This document shows, one piece after another, positions 45,061-53,668 of a stretch of DNA of 64,000 nucleotides. The position numbers and the translations under genes were made by a program. Under the pieces are notes generated by a model that saw only the letters and a list, made by a program, of their open reading frames with translations, was not told the DNA's origin and did not search any database. Every line of letters begins with the position of its first letter. Within the stretch, counting starts at the first letter, position 1. Origin of the DNA: JBEVJK01 sp040510195 (GTDB lineage: Bacteria > Pseudomonadota > Alphaproteobacteria > Rhizobiales > Rhizobiaceae); assembly GCA_040510195.1 (NCBI GenBank), contig JBEVJK010000071.1:4249-68248 (forward strand), given 5' to 3'.

Positions 45061-46550
45061 GTCTCGGTCCTCCTGAGTGCCGCCGGCAGGCTGCGCGGTA
45101 GGGTTACGACGAAGGTCGTGCCTTTGCCAAGCTCCGACCGAAGGATGATGTCGCCGCCGAGATTGCGCAGCGAGGAGCGCACATGGGCGAGGCCGATGCC
45201 CTCGCCCGCTTTGTCCTGGCTGCCCGAGCGGCGGAACAGCTCGAAGACGCGCTCATGATCCTGGGGCGCGATGCCGCGGCCGTTGTCGGCGAACTCGATC
45301 CTGATCCTGTTGTGCTTTTCGGGCGCGCCGGTCACCCGGATCGTCAGGGGCCGGGCATCGTCGCGGTACTTCACGGCGTTGTCCAGCAGATTGCCGAACA
45401 CCTGCTCCAGCGACAGGCGATCGCTGTGGATGGCCGGGAGCCTGACGTCGACGTCGATGGTGCCGCCGGCCTCTTCCAGCTGGTGGTGGATGGCGGCCGC
45501 CGCGTTGGCGGTCAGCTCGCCGAGGTCCACCGGCTCCGTCTTCAGCGCTCGCCGTCCCTCGCGCGAGATCTTCAGGATGGCGTTGATCAGGCCGTCCATC
45601 TTGCGCGTCGAGCTGCGGATGAAGCCGACCGCCTCGGGCAGGTCCACGGCGGCGGCCGTGCGCGCCGCCTCGTCGATCGCCACGCCTTCCTCGTCCAGCC
45701 TGGCGACCAGGCCGCGGATCGGCTCCAGGCCTGCCTCCAGCTCGCTGGTGAAGCCCATGATGTTGACCAGCGGCGCGCGCAGGTCGTGGGTGACGATGTA
45801 GGCGAAGCGCTGGATCTCGTCATTGGCGCGGGCGAGGTCGACCGTGCGCTCCTTGACGCGCTCCTCCAACCCGGCGTTCAGCGCCTCGACGGTGGTGCGC
45901 GCCTCGGCGAGGTCGCTTGTGTAGCGCAGCACCGTCCAGACCGAGCCGCCGACCACCGCCAGGATGACTGCGGCACCGACCATGCTGACCAGGCGCAGCG
46001 CGGCGGCGCTGCGGTTCTGGCTCTCCGTGTGGTCGACCAGCTTGCGGTCGGCGACGGTTACCAGGCTGTCGAACAGCGCGCGTGCCCGGTCCATCAGCTC
46101 TTGACCGCTGTTGTCGCGCAGAATGGCCAGCGCTTCGTCGTGGCGGCCGCTCTTGTGCAGGTCGACCGTGTGGTCGAGCTCGGCCAGCTTCCGCTCGATC
46201 ACGCCGATCAGCTCGCGGGTCGGCTCCACCAGGTCGGGAAACGGCGTGACCAGGGTCTTCAGCCGCTCGATCTGCGGCGCCACCATCGAGCGGCTGGTGG
46301 TATAGGGCGCCAGGTAGGAATCCTCGCCGGTCAAGAGGTAGCCGCGCTGGCCGGTCTCGGTCTCCTGGACCAGATTGCGCAGGTCGGCGAAGGCGCTGCG
46401 CACCTGGCGCACCGCCAGCACGCCCTCGACCTGGGCCTGGGTGCGGCCGACCAGCCAGACCGAGGCGACGACGATCGCCAGCAGCGCCACCAGGCCGGCG
46501 GCGAGCAAAAGGATGTTGGATCGGAGGAAGGTCTTGGCGCTGATCGGCAT
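45057..46550 (-). CDS. CHASE3-domain sensor histidine kinase
   Basis: From ATG 46550 the product has 497 residues; in-frame codons further upstream read through low-complexity sequence and precede the obvious membrane start. Two membrane helices (about 13-34 and 186-208) flank a periplasmic CHASE3-like domain (VQETETGQRGYLLTGEDSYL). A coiled linker leads to the phospho-histidine H255 (AYIVTHDLRAPLVNIMGF). ATPase motifs are VFGNLLDNAVKYRD and FADNGRGIAPQDHERVFELF. It heads the three-gene operon and overlaps the next gene by four bases. Confidence 0.92.
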   Translation of the reverse strand: MPISAKTFLRSNILLLAAGLVALLAIVVASVWLVGRTQAQVEGVLAVRQVRSAFADLRNLVQETETGQRGYLLTGEDSYLAPYTTSRSMVAPQIERLKTLVTPFPDLVEPTRELIGVIERKLAELDHTVDLHKSGRHDEALAILRDNSGQELMDRARALFDSLVTVADRKLVDHTESQNRSAAALRLVSMVGAAVILAVVGGSVWTVLRYTSDLAEARTTVEALNAGLEERVKERTVDLARANDEIQRFAYIVTHDLRAPLVNIMGFTSELEAGLEPIRGLVARLDEEGVAIDEAARTAAAVDLPEAVGFIRSSTRKMDGLINAILKISREGRRALKTEPVDLGELTANAAAAIHHQLEEAGGTIDVDVRLPAIHSDRLSLEQVFGNLLDNAVKYRDDARPLTIRVTGAPEKHNRIRIEFADNGRGIAPQDHERVFELFRRSGSQDKAGEGIGLAHVRSSLRNLGGDIILRSELGKGTTFVVTLPRSLPAALRRTET

Positions 46551-46788
46551 CGCGGAAGATGGGGCGGCGGGGAAGGTTGTCGCGACCCTGCCGGCCGACG
46601 ACGGCGGGACCCTAACGACAAAGCCGCCAAGGGGGAAGGATTCTTTTCCAGCCCGGCAGGTCCAGGCCGCCGCCACGGCCAGAGCGTCGCGGTCTAGACC
46701 GCAGCGCGGGACCCGCGCAGGGCGTTGAAAGCGCAGGCAAATTCGCCGCCCGCGATCGAACCGTCCACATGCTGGAACCCGTAAGCTC

Positions 46789-46818
46789 TTGCCAAACAAC
46801 GGCAAATATGTCTATATT
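46789..46818 (+). promoter_or_regulatory. Candidate promoter of the Rieske oxygenase gene
   Basis: TTGCCA (46789-46794) and TATATT (46813-46818) with an 18-base spacer resemble a sigma-70 promoter. The operator at 46817-46832 overlaps its -10 end, as expected for repression. Confidence 0.5.
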
Positions 46819-46832
46819 GAATGAATATTCAA
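46817..46832. promoter_or_regulatory. Candidate TetR operator 1
   Basis: TTGAATGAATATTCAA is a 16-bp inverted repeat just upstream of the Rieske gene. It differs at one base of 16 from operator 3 read on the other strand. It is attributed to the BetI-like TetR protein encoded in the cluster. Confidence 0.7.
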
Positions 46833-46844
46833 CTAGAAAGCACG

Positions 46845-48056
46845 ATGATGAACCCGCACGTTCGCGATGTTGCGGTCCCCGCGGATTGGGACCGCCGTGG
46901 CCTCCCCGGCTGGGCCTATCACAGCCCCGGCCTGCTGGAGGTCGAGAAGGAACACGTCTTCAGGAACCACTGGCAGATCGCCGGCCACGTCTGCGACGTG
47001 CCGCTGCCCGGCAACTACATGACCATGGACGTGGTGGGCGAGCGTGCGCTGATCGTGCGGGGCGCCGACAAGGTGGTTCGCGCCTTTCACAACATCTGCC
47101 GGCATCGCGGCTCGCGGGTCGTCGCCGCCGAGAAGGGCTCGTGCAAGAACGCGCTGGTGTGCCCCTTCCACGGCTGGGTCTACAACCTCGACGGCACGCT
47201 GCGGGGCGCCGCCCGGCCGCGCTCCTTCCCCGAGCTCGACAAGACAGAGTTCGGCCTGATGCCGCTCGACCTGGAGATCTGGCAGGGCTTCATCTTCATC
47301 CGCTTCCGCAAGGGCCCGCAGCCGTCGGTGGCCGAGCTGATGAAGCCCTTCGAGGATGAGGTCTCCCACTACGACGTCGCCTCCATGGTGCCCGCCACAG
47401 GCATCTGGACGCAGCGCTCGCCGGTCAACTGGAAGTCGGTGCGCGACGTCGACAACGAGGGCTACCACGTGGCGATGGCGCATCCGGCGCTGCAGGACCT
47501 CTACGGCGCGACCTATTTCGACGAGCCATTCGTCGACGGCGTGTCGCGCTCCTTCGCCACCTACAACCCGCATGCCGGACGGCGCTGGAGCGTGCGCAAC
47601 TACGTCAAGATCGCGCCGGTGCCCGAACGCCTGCCGGAATATCTGCGCCGCGCCTGGCTCTACTACGGCCTGTTTCCCAACGGGGCGCTGGCGCTGACGC
47701 CGGAGTCGGTGCAGTTCTACCAGGAGTTCCCGCTGTCGACGGGCGAGACTCTGCTGCGCGGCGCGGTCTACCGCTACCGCGAGGAAAGCCGCCGCCAGAA
47801 GCTGGCGCGCTACCTCGCCATGCGGATCGACCGCGAGACCCAGGAGGAGGACATCCAGCTGACCGTGTGGTCGAACGAATCGATGCTGTCGAACGCCTTC
47901 GCCGGGTTCTTCCTGTCCGACCTCGAATATGGCGTGCGCACGCATCACGACCATCTGCGACGGTTGGTGCCGGTGTTGAACCTCGAAGCGGCGCCCGACG
48001 AGAAGGACATCTGGAGCCTCAACGACGCGCTTTCGTCGCGCGGACAGGCTGCCTGA
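46845..48056 (+). CDS. Rieske non-heme iron oxygenase, alpha subunit
   Basis: ATG 46845 is preferred because an upstream ATG (46821) lies inside the operator palindrome; the product has 403 residues. The Rieske cluster ligands are C85-X-H87 (CRHRGS) and C106-X2-H109 (CPFHGW). The mononuclear iron site shows D203 and H208, H213 in DVDNEGYHVAMAHP. Such enzymes hydroxylate rings or N-demethylate betaines and carnitine. Neither a reductase/ferredoxin partner nor a beta subunit is encoded beside it. The cluster's amine genes favour an N-containing substrate. Confidence 0.93.
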   Translation: MMNPHVRDVAVPADWDRRGLPGWAYHSPGLLEVEKEHVFRNHWQIAGHVCDVPLPGNYMTMDVVGERALIVRGADKVVRAFHNICRHRGSRVVAAEKGSCKNALVCPFHGWVYNLDGTLRGAARPRSFPELDKTEFGLMPLDLEIWQGFIFIRFRKGPQPSVAELMKPFEDEVSHYDVASMVPATGIWTQRSPVNWKSVRDVDNEGYHVAMAHPALQDLYGATYFDEPFVDGVSRSFATYNPHAGRRWSVRNYVKIAPVPERLPEYLRRAWLYYGLFPNGALALTPESVQFYQEFPLSTGETLLRGAVYRYREESRRQKLARYLAMRIDRETQEEDIQLTVWSNESMLSNAFAGFFLSDLEYGVRTHHDHLRRLVPVLNLEAAPDEKDIWSLNDALSSRGQAA

Positions 48057-48063
48057 GAGGGCG

Positions 48064-48621
48064 TCAGGCCGCCCAGACCACGGCCGGCGCCGGACGCCCG
48101 CGCGGCGCCGGCAGCGTCGCCGGGTAGCCGAGCGCGAAGGCGGCGCAGGGGCGGTATCCCGCCGGGACGCCGAGCGCGGCGGCGGTGCCGGGGTGCCGAA
48201 GCCACAGCATCGGTGAACCGACCCAGCAGGTGCCGAGGCCGCGGGCATGCGCCGACAGCATCAGGTTCTGGCCGGCCCGATTGCAATCCTGCAGGGCCTG
48301 GTCGAGCGCTTCGTCGGCACCGCAGATCACCACCGCCGCCGGCGCGTCGAAGAACACCGAGAAGCCGGGACGCTCGACCCAATCGTAGCCCGGACCGGGC
48401 GGGCGGTGTTCGCGGGCGTGCCGCAAGGCGAGCGCGCCGCATTCGGCGACGCGCTTCTTGCCCTCGATGACAAGGAAGGCGAAAGGATGCTCGCCGCTGA
48501 GCGGCGGCGTGGGTGCCTGCGCCGCATCGTCGAGGATCGCCTCGATCAGCGCGCGCGGCACCCTCCCCGCCCGGTAGTCGCGGATCGAACGGCGGCCGCG
48601 AATCGCCTCGATCGCATCCAT
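48064..48621 (-). CDS. Nitroreductase-family flavoprotein
   Basis: The 185 residues match the FMN-binding nitroreductase fold: AIRGRRSIRDYRAGRVPRAL, ILDDAAQAPTPPLSGEHPF, and a C-terminal ALGVPAGYRPCAAFALGYPA. Natural roles include flavin-dependent reduction of quinones, enals or nitro groups. It lies 21 bases downstream of the aminotransferase gene, so it is likely in the same operon. Confidence 0.9.
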   Translation of the reverse strand: MDAIEAIRGRRSIRDYRAGRVPRALIEAILDDAAQAPTPPLSGEHPFAFLVIEGKKRVAECGALALRHAREHRPPGPGYDWVERPGFSVFFDAPAAVVICGADEALDQALQDCNRAGQNLMLSAHARGLGTCWVGSPMLWLRHPGTAAALGVPAGYRPCAAFALGYPATLPAPRGRPAPAVVWAA

Positions 48622-48642
48622 TTGGCCTCCCGTGCTTTCGAC

Positions 48643-50058
48643 TCAGCCCTGCCAGAGCCCCTCGGCGCGCAAATCGTCCATGGTGCGCGAAATGCCTTCG
48701 CGGAGGATGGCGACGAGATCGTCGATCTGGCTCTCGGTGATGACCAGCGGCGGCGACATCACGCACATGTTGATCAGCGGGCGCACCAGAAGCCCCAGTC
48801 CGTGGCAATGGGCGTCGATGCGCTGGCCGACATTCTTGTCGAGCTCCAGAGGGTTGCGGCTGTCGCGATCGGCGACGCATTCGACGCAGGCCATCAGGCC
48901 GGCGCCGCGCACTTCGCCGACCAGCGGCAGCGCCTCCAGCGTCTTCAGCCGCGCCTGGAAGTAGGGAGCCACCTTGCGGGCATGGTCGAGCACGCCGTCC
49001 TCGAGCAGGTCGAGGTTCTTCAGAGCCACGGCGCAACCGACCGGGTGGCTGGAATAGGTGAGGCCGTGGCCGAACATGGCGTCGGGATGGTTGGAGCGGC
49101 GCAGGTCTTCCATGAGCCGTGCCGACACCATCATGCCGCCGAGCGGAAAGTAGCCCGAGGTGACGCCCTTGGCGAAGGTCACGATGTCGGGGTCGATGCC
49201 GAACACCGTCTCGGAGGCGAACACCTCGCCGAGCCGGCCGAAGCCGGTGACCACCTCGTCGGAGACGTAGAGGATGTCATTGTCGCGGCAGACCTTGCGG
49301 ATGCCGGCCAGATAGCCCGGCGGCGGCACGATGACGCCGCCCGAGGCCTGGATCGGCTCGCCGACGAAGGCGCCGATGCGCTCGGCGCCGAGGCGCGCCA
49401 CCGTCGCTTCGAACTCGCCGACGAGGAAGGCCGAGAACGCCTCGAGGCTCATGCCTGCAGGACGGCGGAACGGGTCCGGCGACGACAGCTTGACGACCAG
49501 CTCGTCGGCGGCGTCCATCCAGTCGCGGTCGCGCGGGCGGCCGTTGAGCGAGGCCGACAGGTAGGTCGAGCCGTGATAGGCGCCGCCGCGGGAGACGATC
49601 AGCTTCTTCTCGGGCCGGCCGCGCACATTGTTGTAGAACTGCATGAAGCGCAGCGCGGTCTCCACCGCCGAGGAGCCGCCCGTGGTGAAGAACACATGGT
49701 CGAGGTCGCCAGGGGCATTGGCGGCGAGCCGCTCGGCGAGGACCGCAGACGGCGCGTTCATCGTGTACCAGGGCGTGTTGTAGGAGAGCGCCATCGCCTG
49801 CTCGGCCATCACCTCGGCGAGCTCGCGCCGGCGGTGCCCGACATTGACGCACCACATGCCGGCCGGCCCGTCGATCAGGCGGCGGCCCTCGCCGTCGGTG
49901 ATGTAGATGCCATCGCCCTCACCGATGAAGCTGCGCGCCTCGGCGCCGATGGATCCGGCGAGCGGCCAGGGCTGCACAAGATGGCGCGTCGCCAGGTCGA
50001 CTGCCGCTTCCGCCGTCACCGCCTCTTCCGCAGCCTGCCATTCTCTCTGGGCCGCCAT
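48643..50058 (-). CDS. Class III PLP-dependent aminotransferase
   Basis: The 471 residues belong to the omega-amino acid/polyamine aminotransferase group. D267 in SDEVVTGFGRLGE contacts the pyridine nitrogen and K297 in VTFAKGVTSGYFPLGG forms the Schiff base. VFFTTGGSSAVETALRFMQF is the phosphate-binding region. It would move a terminal amino group to pyruvate or 2-oxoglutarate. It is divergent from the transporter operon, with operator 2 in the shared region. Confidence 0.93.
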   Translation of the reverse strand: MAAQREWQAAEEAVTAEAAVDLATRHLVQPWPLAGSIGAEARSFIGEGDGIYITDGEGRRLIDGPAGMWCVNVGHRRRELAEVMAEQAMALSYNTPWYTMNAPSAVLAERLAANAPGDLDHVFFTTGGSSAVETALRFMQFYNNVRGRPEKKLIVSRGGAYHGSTYLSASLNGRPRDRDWMDAADELVVKLSSPDPFRRPAGMSLEAFSAFLVGEFEATVARLGAERIGAFVGEPIQASGGVIVPPPGYLAGIRKVCRDNDILYVSDEVVTGFGRLGEVFASETVFGIDPDIVTFAKGVTSGYFPLGGMMVSARLMEDLRRSNHPDAMFGHGLTYSSHPVGCAVALKNLDLLEDGVLDHARKVAPYFQARLKTLEALPLVGEVRGAGLMACVECVADRDSRNPLELDKNVGQRIDAHCHGLGLLVRPLINMCVMSPPLVITESQIDDLVAILREGISRTMDDLRAEGLWQG

Positions 50059-50139
50059 CCGATCACCTCTTCCTTTTCGCTATCAAACCATTCATGAGCT
50101 TGACCTAGCTCCTGAATTTAAAGGATTTTGCGTTCTATT

Positions 50140-50155
50140 TTGAATGTCTGTTCAA
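50140..50155. promoter_or_regulatory. Candidate TetR operator 2
   Basis: TTGAATGTCTGTTCAA is a 16-bp inverted repeat between the divergent aminotransferase and transporter operons. It is identical to operator 3 (other strand) at 14 of 16 positions. A loose direct repeat of TTCAA follows at about 50167-50184. Confidence 0.7.
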
Positions 50156-50308
50156 TCAATATCCCAGAAATTCAACTTGATTTCAATCGTCGGATGGGAT
50201 CAACTCAAGAAATAGAAGGCGGCCGACAGGGACCGGTCGCTCTCCTCGGGGTGCCAGCATGGCGGAGACATCCGCGCCAGCAACCGGACGATTGCGGGTG
50301 GGCCAGCG

Positions 50309-51229
50309 GTGACGGCGGCCGCCGAACGGGCGACGGTGGGTCCGGCGCGACCGCGCCCTCGGTGGATGGCGTTCTTCGATCGTGAGGAAGGGCAAGGGCT
50401 GGCGCTGATCAGCCCGACCTTCATCTATGCGCTGGTGCTCCTGGCGGTGCCGATCCTGGTCGTGTTCGCGCATAGCTTCTGGACCCAGCACTACCTGACG
50501 ATCGACCACACCTTCACGCTGGAAAACTACCGGCTGGCGCTGTTCGAGCCGATCTACCAGGACCTGCTCGTGCGCTCGCTGGTGGTGTCGGCGCTGGTCA
50601 GCCTGTTCACCGTTGTCTTGGCCTATCCGATCGCCTACTACATCTCCTTCCACGGCGGCGGGCGAAAGCCGCTGTGGCTGTTCCTCATCACCATCCCGTT
50701 CTGGACGAGCTATCTGCTCCGGGTGATGTCGTGGAAGGTGATCCTGGGCTATGGCGGCGTGCTCAATTCGGGCCTGATGGGGCTCGGCATCATCGACGAG
50801 CCCTCGACCGCCTTCCTCTACAACACCAGCGCCGTGGTGCTGACCCTTACCCACGCCTGGGCGGCGTTCGCGATCCTGCCGATCTTCGTCTCGCTGGAGA
50901 AGGTCGACCGGACGCTGATCGAAGCGGCGACCGACCTCGGCGACGGCCCGCTGCGGGCCTTCCTGCGCGTCACGCTGCCGCTGTCGATGCCCGGCGTGAT
51001 CTCGGCGCTGCTCATCGTGATGATCCCGACCGTCGGCGACTACGTGACGCCGCGGCTGGTCGGCGGCAAGGACGGCGTCATGATCGCCAACGCCATCCAG
51101 GCGCAGTTCGGCAAGGGCGCCAACTGGCCGCTCGGGGCGGCGCTGTCGGTCACCACCATGGTGGTCGTCTGCATCATGGCCGGGGTGACCGTGGTGGTGC
51201 TGCGCTGGGCGGCGAGGCAGGCGCGATGA
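50309..51229 (+). CDS. Polyamine-type ABC permease, PotB-like
   Basis: The 306 residues start at GTG 50309. Six helices, PFWTSYLLRVMSWKVILG, the EAA loop EAATDLGDGPLRAFLRVTLP and MIPTVGDYVTPRLVGGKDG are typical of PotB. The upstream 150 bases hold operator 2. It resembles the PotB-like protein of the first amine operon but is clearly distinct. Confidence 0.92.
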   Translation: MTAAAERATVGPARPRPRWMAFFDREEGQGLALISPTFIYALVLLAVPILVVFAHSFWTQHYLTIDHTFTLENYRLALFEPIYQDLLVRSLVVSALVSLFTVVLAYPIAYYISFHGGGRKPLWLFLITIPFWTSYLLRVMSWKVILGYGGVLNSGLMGLGIIDEPSTAFLYNTSAVVLTLTHAWAAFAILPIFVSLEKVDRTLIEAATDLGDGPLRAFLRVTLPLSMPGVISALLIVMIPTVGDYVTPRLVGGKDGVMIANAIQAQFGKGANWPLGAALSVTTMVVVCIMAGVTVVVLRWAARQAR

Positions 51230-52050
51230 GCGGTGCGCTCGGTCGCATCGCCGCCCGCTGGCTGCCGGCCTATGCGGCGGTCTACGTCGTCTTCCTCTAC
51301 TTGCCGATCATGCTGCTGCCGATCTTCTCGGTGAACACCTCGGCGGTGCCGAAATTCCCGCTCTCGGGCTTCACCTGGAAATGGTACGAGAGCTTGCCGC
51401 GCACGCCGGCGCTGCTCGACGCGGCATGGAACAGCCTGGTGGTGGGGCTGGCGGCCGCCATCCTCTCCACGGTGCTCGGCATCTGCGCGGCGCGCGCCAT
51501 CACGCGCTACCGCTTTCCCGGCAAGCGGGCGATCAGCGGCCTGATCATGGCGCCGCTGGTGCTGCCGGAGATCATCGTGGCGGTGTCGCTGCTGTTGGTG
51601 CTGCTGCAGCTCGGGCTCAGCCTGTCGCTGTTCACGGTGGTGCTCGGCCACGTGCTGATCTGCGTTCCCTATTCGGTGACGGTGCTGATCTCCGGCTTCG
51701 AGGGCTTCGACCCCAGCCTGGAGGAGGCCTCGGCCGATCTCGGAGAGAGTGCCTTCGGCACCTTCCGGCGCGTCACGCTGCCGATGGTGGCACCGGCCAT
51801 CATCTCCAGCCTGCTCGTTTCCTTCACCATCTCGCTCGACGAGTTCATCGTCGCCTTCTTCCTGACCGGAACCGACGCGACGCTGCCGATCTACATCTGG
51901 GGCCAGCTGCGCTTCGCGGCCAAGCTGCCCAGCGTGCTGGCGCTCGGCTCGCTGCTGCTCGTCGGCTCCTTCATCCTTCTCACCCTGGCCGAGATCATGC
52001 GGCGGCGCGCCGCGCGACGGACGCAGAACGCGGGAGGCGCCTTTGTCTGA
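51226..52050 (+). CDS. Polyamine-type ABC permease, PotC-like
   Basis: The 274-residue product starts at ATG 51226, overlapping the PotB-like gene by four bases. It has six helices, the EAA loop EASADLGESAFGTFRRVTLP, and FTISLDEFIVAFFLTGTDAT, the PotC/PotI hallmark. It pairs with the PotB-like protein. Confidence 0.93.
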   Translation: MSGALGRIAARWLPAYAAVYVVFLYLPIMLLPIFSVNTSAVPKFPLSGFTWKWYESLPRTPALLDAAWNSLVVGLAAAILSTVLGICAARAITRYRFPGKRAISGLIMAPLVLPEIIVAVSLLLVLLQLGLSLSLFTVVLGHVLICVPYSVTVLISGFEGFDPSLEEASADLGESAFGTFRRVTLPMVAPAIISSLLVSFTISLDEFIVAFFLTGTDATLPIYIWGQLRFAAKLPSVLALGSLLLVGSFILLTLAEIMRRRAARRTQNAGGAFV

Positions 52051-53146
52051 ACTGAAGCGGCGAGCGACGCCGATGATCGAGATCGCCGAGGTGACGCGCA
52101 GCTACGGCGCCTTCAAGGCGCTCGACAGCGCGACGCTGTCCATCGCCGAAGGCGAGTTCTTCTCGCTGCTCGGGCCGTCGGGCTGCGGCAAGACCACGCT
52201 GCTCAGAATGATCGCCGGCTTCGACAGCCCGACCGGCGGCTCGATCTCGATCGACGGCCAGCGCATGGACGGGATTCCCGCCAACCGGCGGCCGACCAAC
52301 ATGGTGTTCCAGAGCTATGCCATCTTCCCGCATCTCAACGTCGAAGAGAACGTGGCCTACGGCCTGCGCCGGCTGCGGCTCGGCGGCGTGGAAGAGAAGC
52401 GGCGGGTCGACGAGGCGCTCGGCCAAGTGTCGCTCGCCGGCCTCGGCAAGCGCGGCGCCACCGAGCTCTCGGGCGGCCAGCGGCAGCGCGTGGCGCTGGC
52501 CCGCGCGCTGGTGATGCGGCCAAAGGTGCTCTTGCTCGACGAGCCGCTGTCGGCGCTCGACAAGAAGCTGCGCGAGCAGATGCAGGTCGAGCTCAGGCGG
52601 CTGCAGCAGGCGGTGGGCATCACCTTCGTGCTGGTCACCCACGACCAGTACGAGGCGCTCGCCATGTCGGACCGCATCGCTGTCATGTTCGGCGGGCGGA
52701 TCGCCCAGGTGGCCTCGCCGAAGGAGATCTACCAGCGTCCACTGACCCGCCAGGTGGCGGACTTCCTGGGCGGCATGAACTTCGTCAACGCCGAGGTCGT
52801 CGAGGAGGACGGCGCGACGCTCCTGCTCGACACCGAGGGCTTCGGCCGGGTCAAGGCCGAGCGCCCGCACGACTTCCAGCGCAACGGCAAAGCAACGACG
52901 CTCGGCATCCGGCCGGAGCGGCTGCGCGTGCTGTGGGACGACGCGACGAGCAGCCACGAGATCATCGGCACGGTGGTCGAGCGCCACTATTTCGGCGAGA
53001 TCACCCATCTCATCGTCGACATACCCGGTCTGGAGAAACCGCTCTCGGTGTCGGAAAGCAACAATTTCGGCGCCGACGACATCCCCGTCGGGGCGCCGAT
53101 CCGCCTCGCCTACGACCCCGACGCGCTGGTGGCGCTGAAGGATTGA
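52043..53146 (+). CDS. Polyamine-type ABC ATP-binding protein, PotA-like
   Basis: The 367 residues start at TTG 52043, or possibly ATG 52073. Walker A is GPSGCGKTT, the signature ELSGGQRQRVALA, Walker B VLLLDEPLSALD. A TOBE-like C-terminal domain follows (TTLGIRPERLRVLWDD). Its 3' end overlaps the convergent brnA gene by 37 bases. The matching binding protein is encoded at 54955-56037 on the other strand. Confidence 0.94.
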   Translation: MSELKRRATPMIEIAEVTRSYGAFKALDSATLSIAEGEFFSLLGPSGCGKTTLLRMIAGFDSPTGGSISIDGQRMDGIPANRRPTNMVFQSYAIFPHLNVEENVAYGLRRLRLGGVEEKRRVDEALGQVSLAGLGKRGATELSGGQRQRVALARALVMRPKVLLLDEPLSALDKKLREQMQVELRRLQQAVGITFVLVTHDQYEALAMSDRIAVMFGGRIAQVASPKEIYQRPLTRQVADFLGGMNFVNAEVVEEDGATLLLDTEGFGRVKAERPHDFQRNGKATTLGIRPERLRVLWDDATSSHEIIGTVVERHYFGEITHLIVDIPGLEKPLSVSESNNFGADDIPVGAPIRLAYDPDALVALKD

Positions 53147-53376
53147 CCTATTCCCCCCTTCAAGCGCGAGAGGCGCTCGGCGATCCAGAGCTTGATCAAG
53201 GATTGCCTCGTGACGCCGAGGTGATCGGCAATCGCGTCGAGCTCTTCGACGACCCGACGAGGGAAATCGACGTTGACGCGCTTCAGTTCGTTGGGGCGCC
53301 TCGCTTTCGACCAGTCGACGTCGCCGCTGACGTCCTCGCCGCGGTCGAACTTCTCGTCAAACGTGCCCGCCTTCAT
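53110..53376 (-). CDS. brnA: BrnA-family antitoxin (ribbon-helix-helix)
   Basis: The 88 residues show the BrnA pattern: MKAGTFDEKFDRGEDVSG at the start, DWSKARRPNELKRVNVDFP, then a ribbon-helix-helix DNA-binding core RRVVEELDAIADHLGVTRQS and LIKLWIAERL. BrnA neutralises the RNase BrnT and represses the operon. Here the upstream brnT is frameshifted, so this is an antitoxin apparently without an active local toxin. The last residues lie within the overlap with the PotA-like gene. Confidence 0.88.
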   Translation of the reverse strand: MKAGTFDEKFDRGEDVSGDVDWSKARRPNELKRVNVDFPRRVVEELDAIADHLGVTRQSLIKLWIAERLSRLKGGIGQSFSATSASGS

Positions 53377-53637
53377 AGTGCTCGATCTCCTTGGTCCGTG
53401 CGCGTCTCACAGAGATGATGCGCGTGCGCTCCCCGCGAACCACGTAAATCGCTGCCAATGTCTTCGTCCGATCCGCCCGACAACCAAAAATCTGGGTTCG
53501 CCCTCGATCCGAGCAGGAGCCTCGAGGAGGGATGGATCCTCCCACAGAGCCTGGGCCTCGTCGAAATCGATCCCATGCTTGTCCTTGTTGCAGGCGCTTT
53601 TGTGCGAACGGTATGCAAACGTGGTTGTGCCACGCAT
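53357..53637 (-). pseudogene. brnT: brnT toxin gene broken by a frameshift
   Basis: The N-terminal part reads HKSACNKDKHGIDFDEAQAL, then EGEPRFLVVGRIGRRHW, as in BrnT. The C-terminal part, AIYVVRGERTRIISVRRART and KEIEHYEG, is in another frame. The switch falls at about 53450-53459, where the minus strand reads CATTGGCAGCG; one extra G (CATTGGGCAGCG) would restore H-W-A-A-I-Y-V. All other positions look intact, so the break is recent or a sequencing error. The 3' end overlaps brnA by about 20 bases. Confidence 0.85.
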
Positions 53638-53668
53638 TCACGTCGACCTGGAGCCGCAACAGGTAGTG

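Noticed and set aside
46821..46844. Upstream ATG as start of the Rieske gene
   Set aside because: It lies inside the operator palindrome and has no ribosome site; ATG 46845 fits better.
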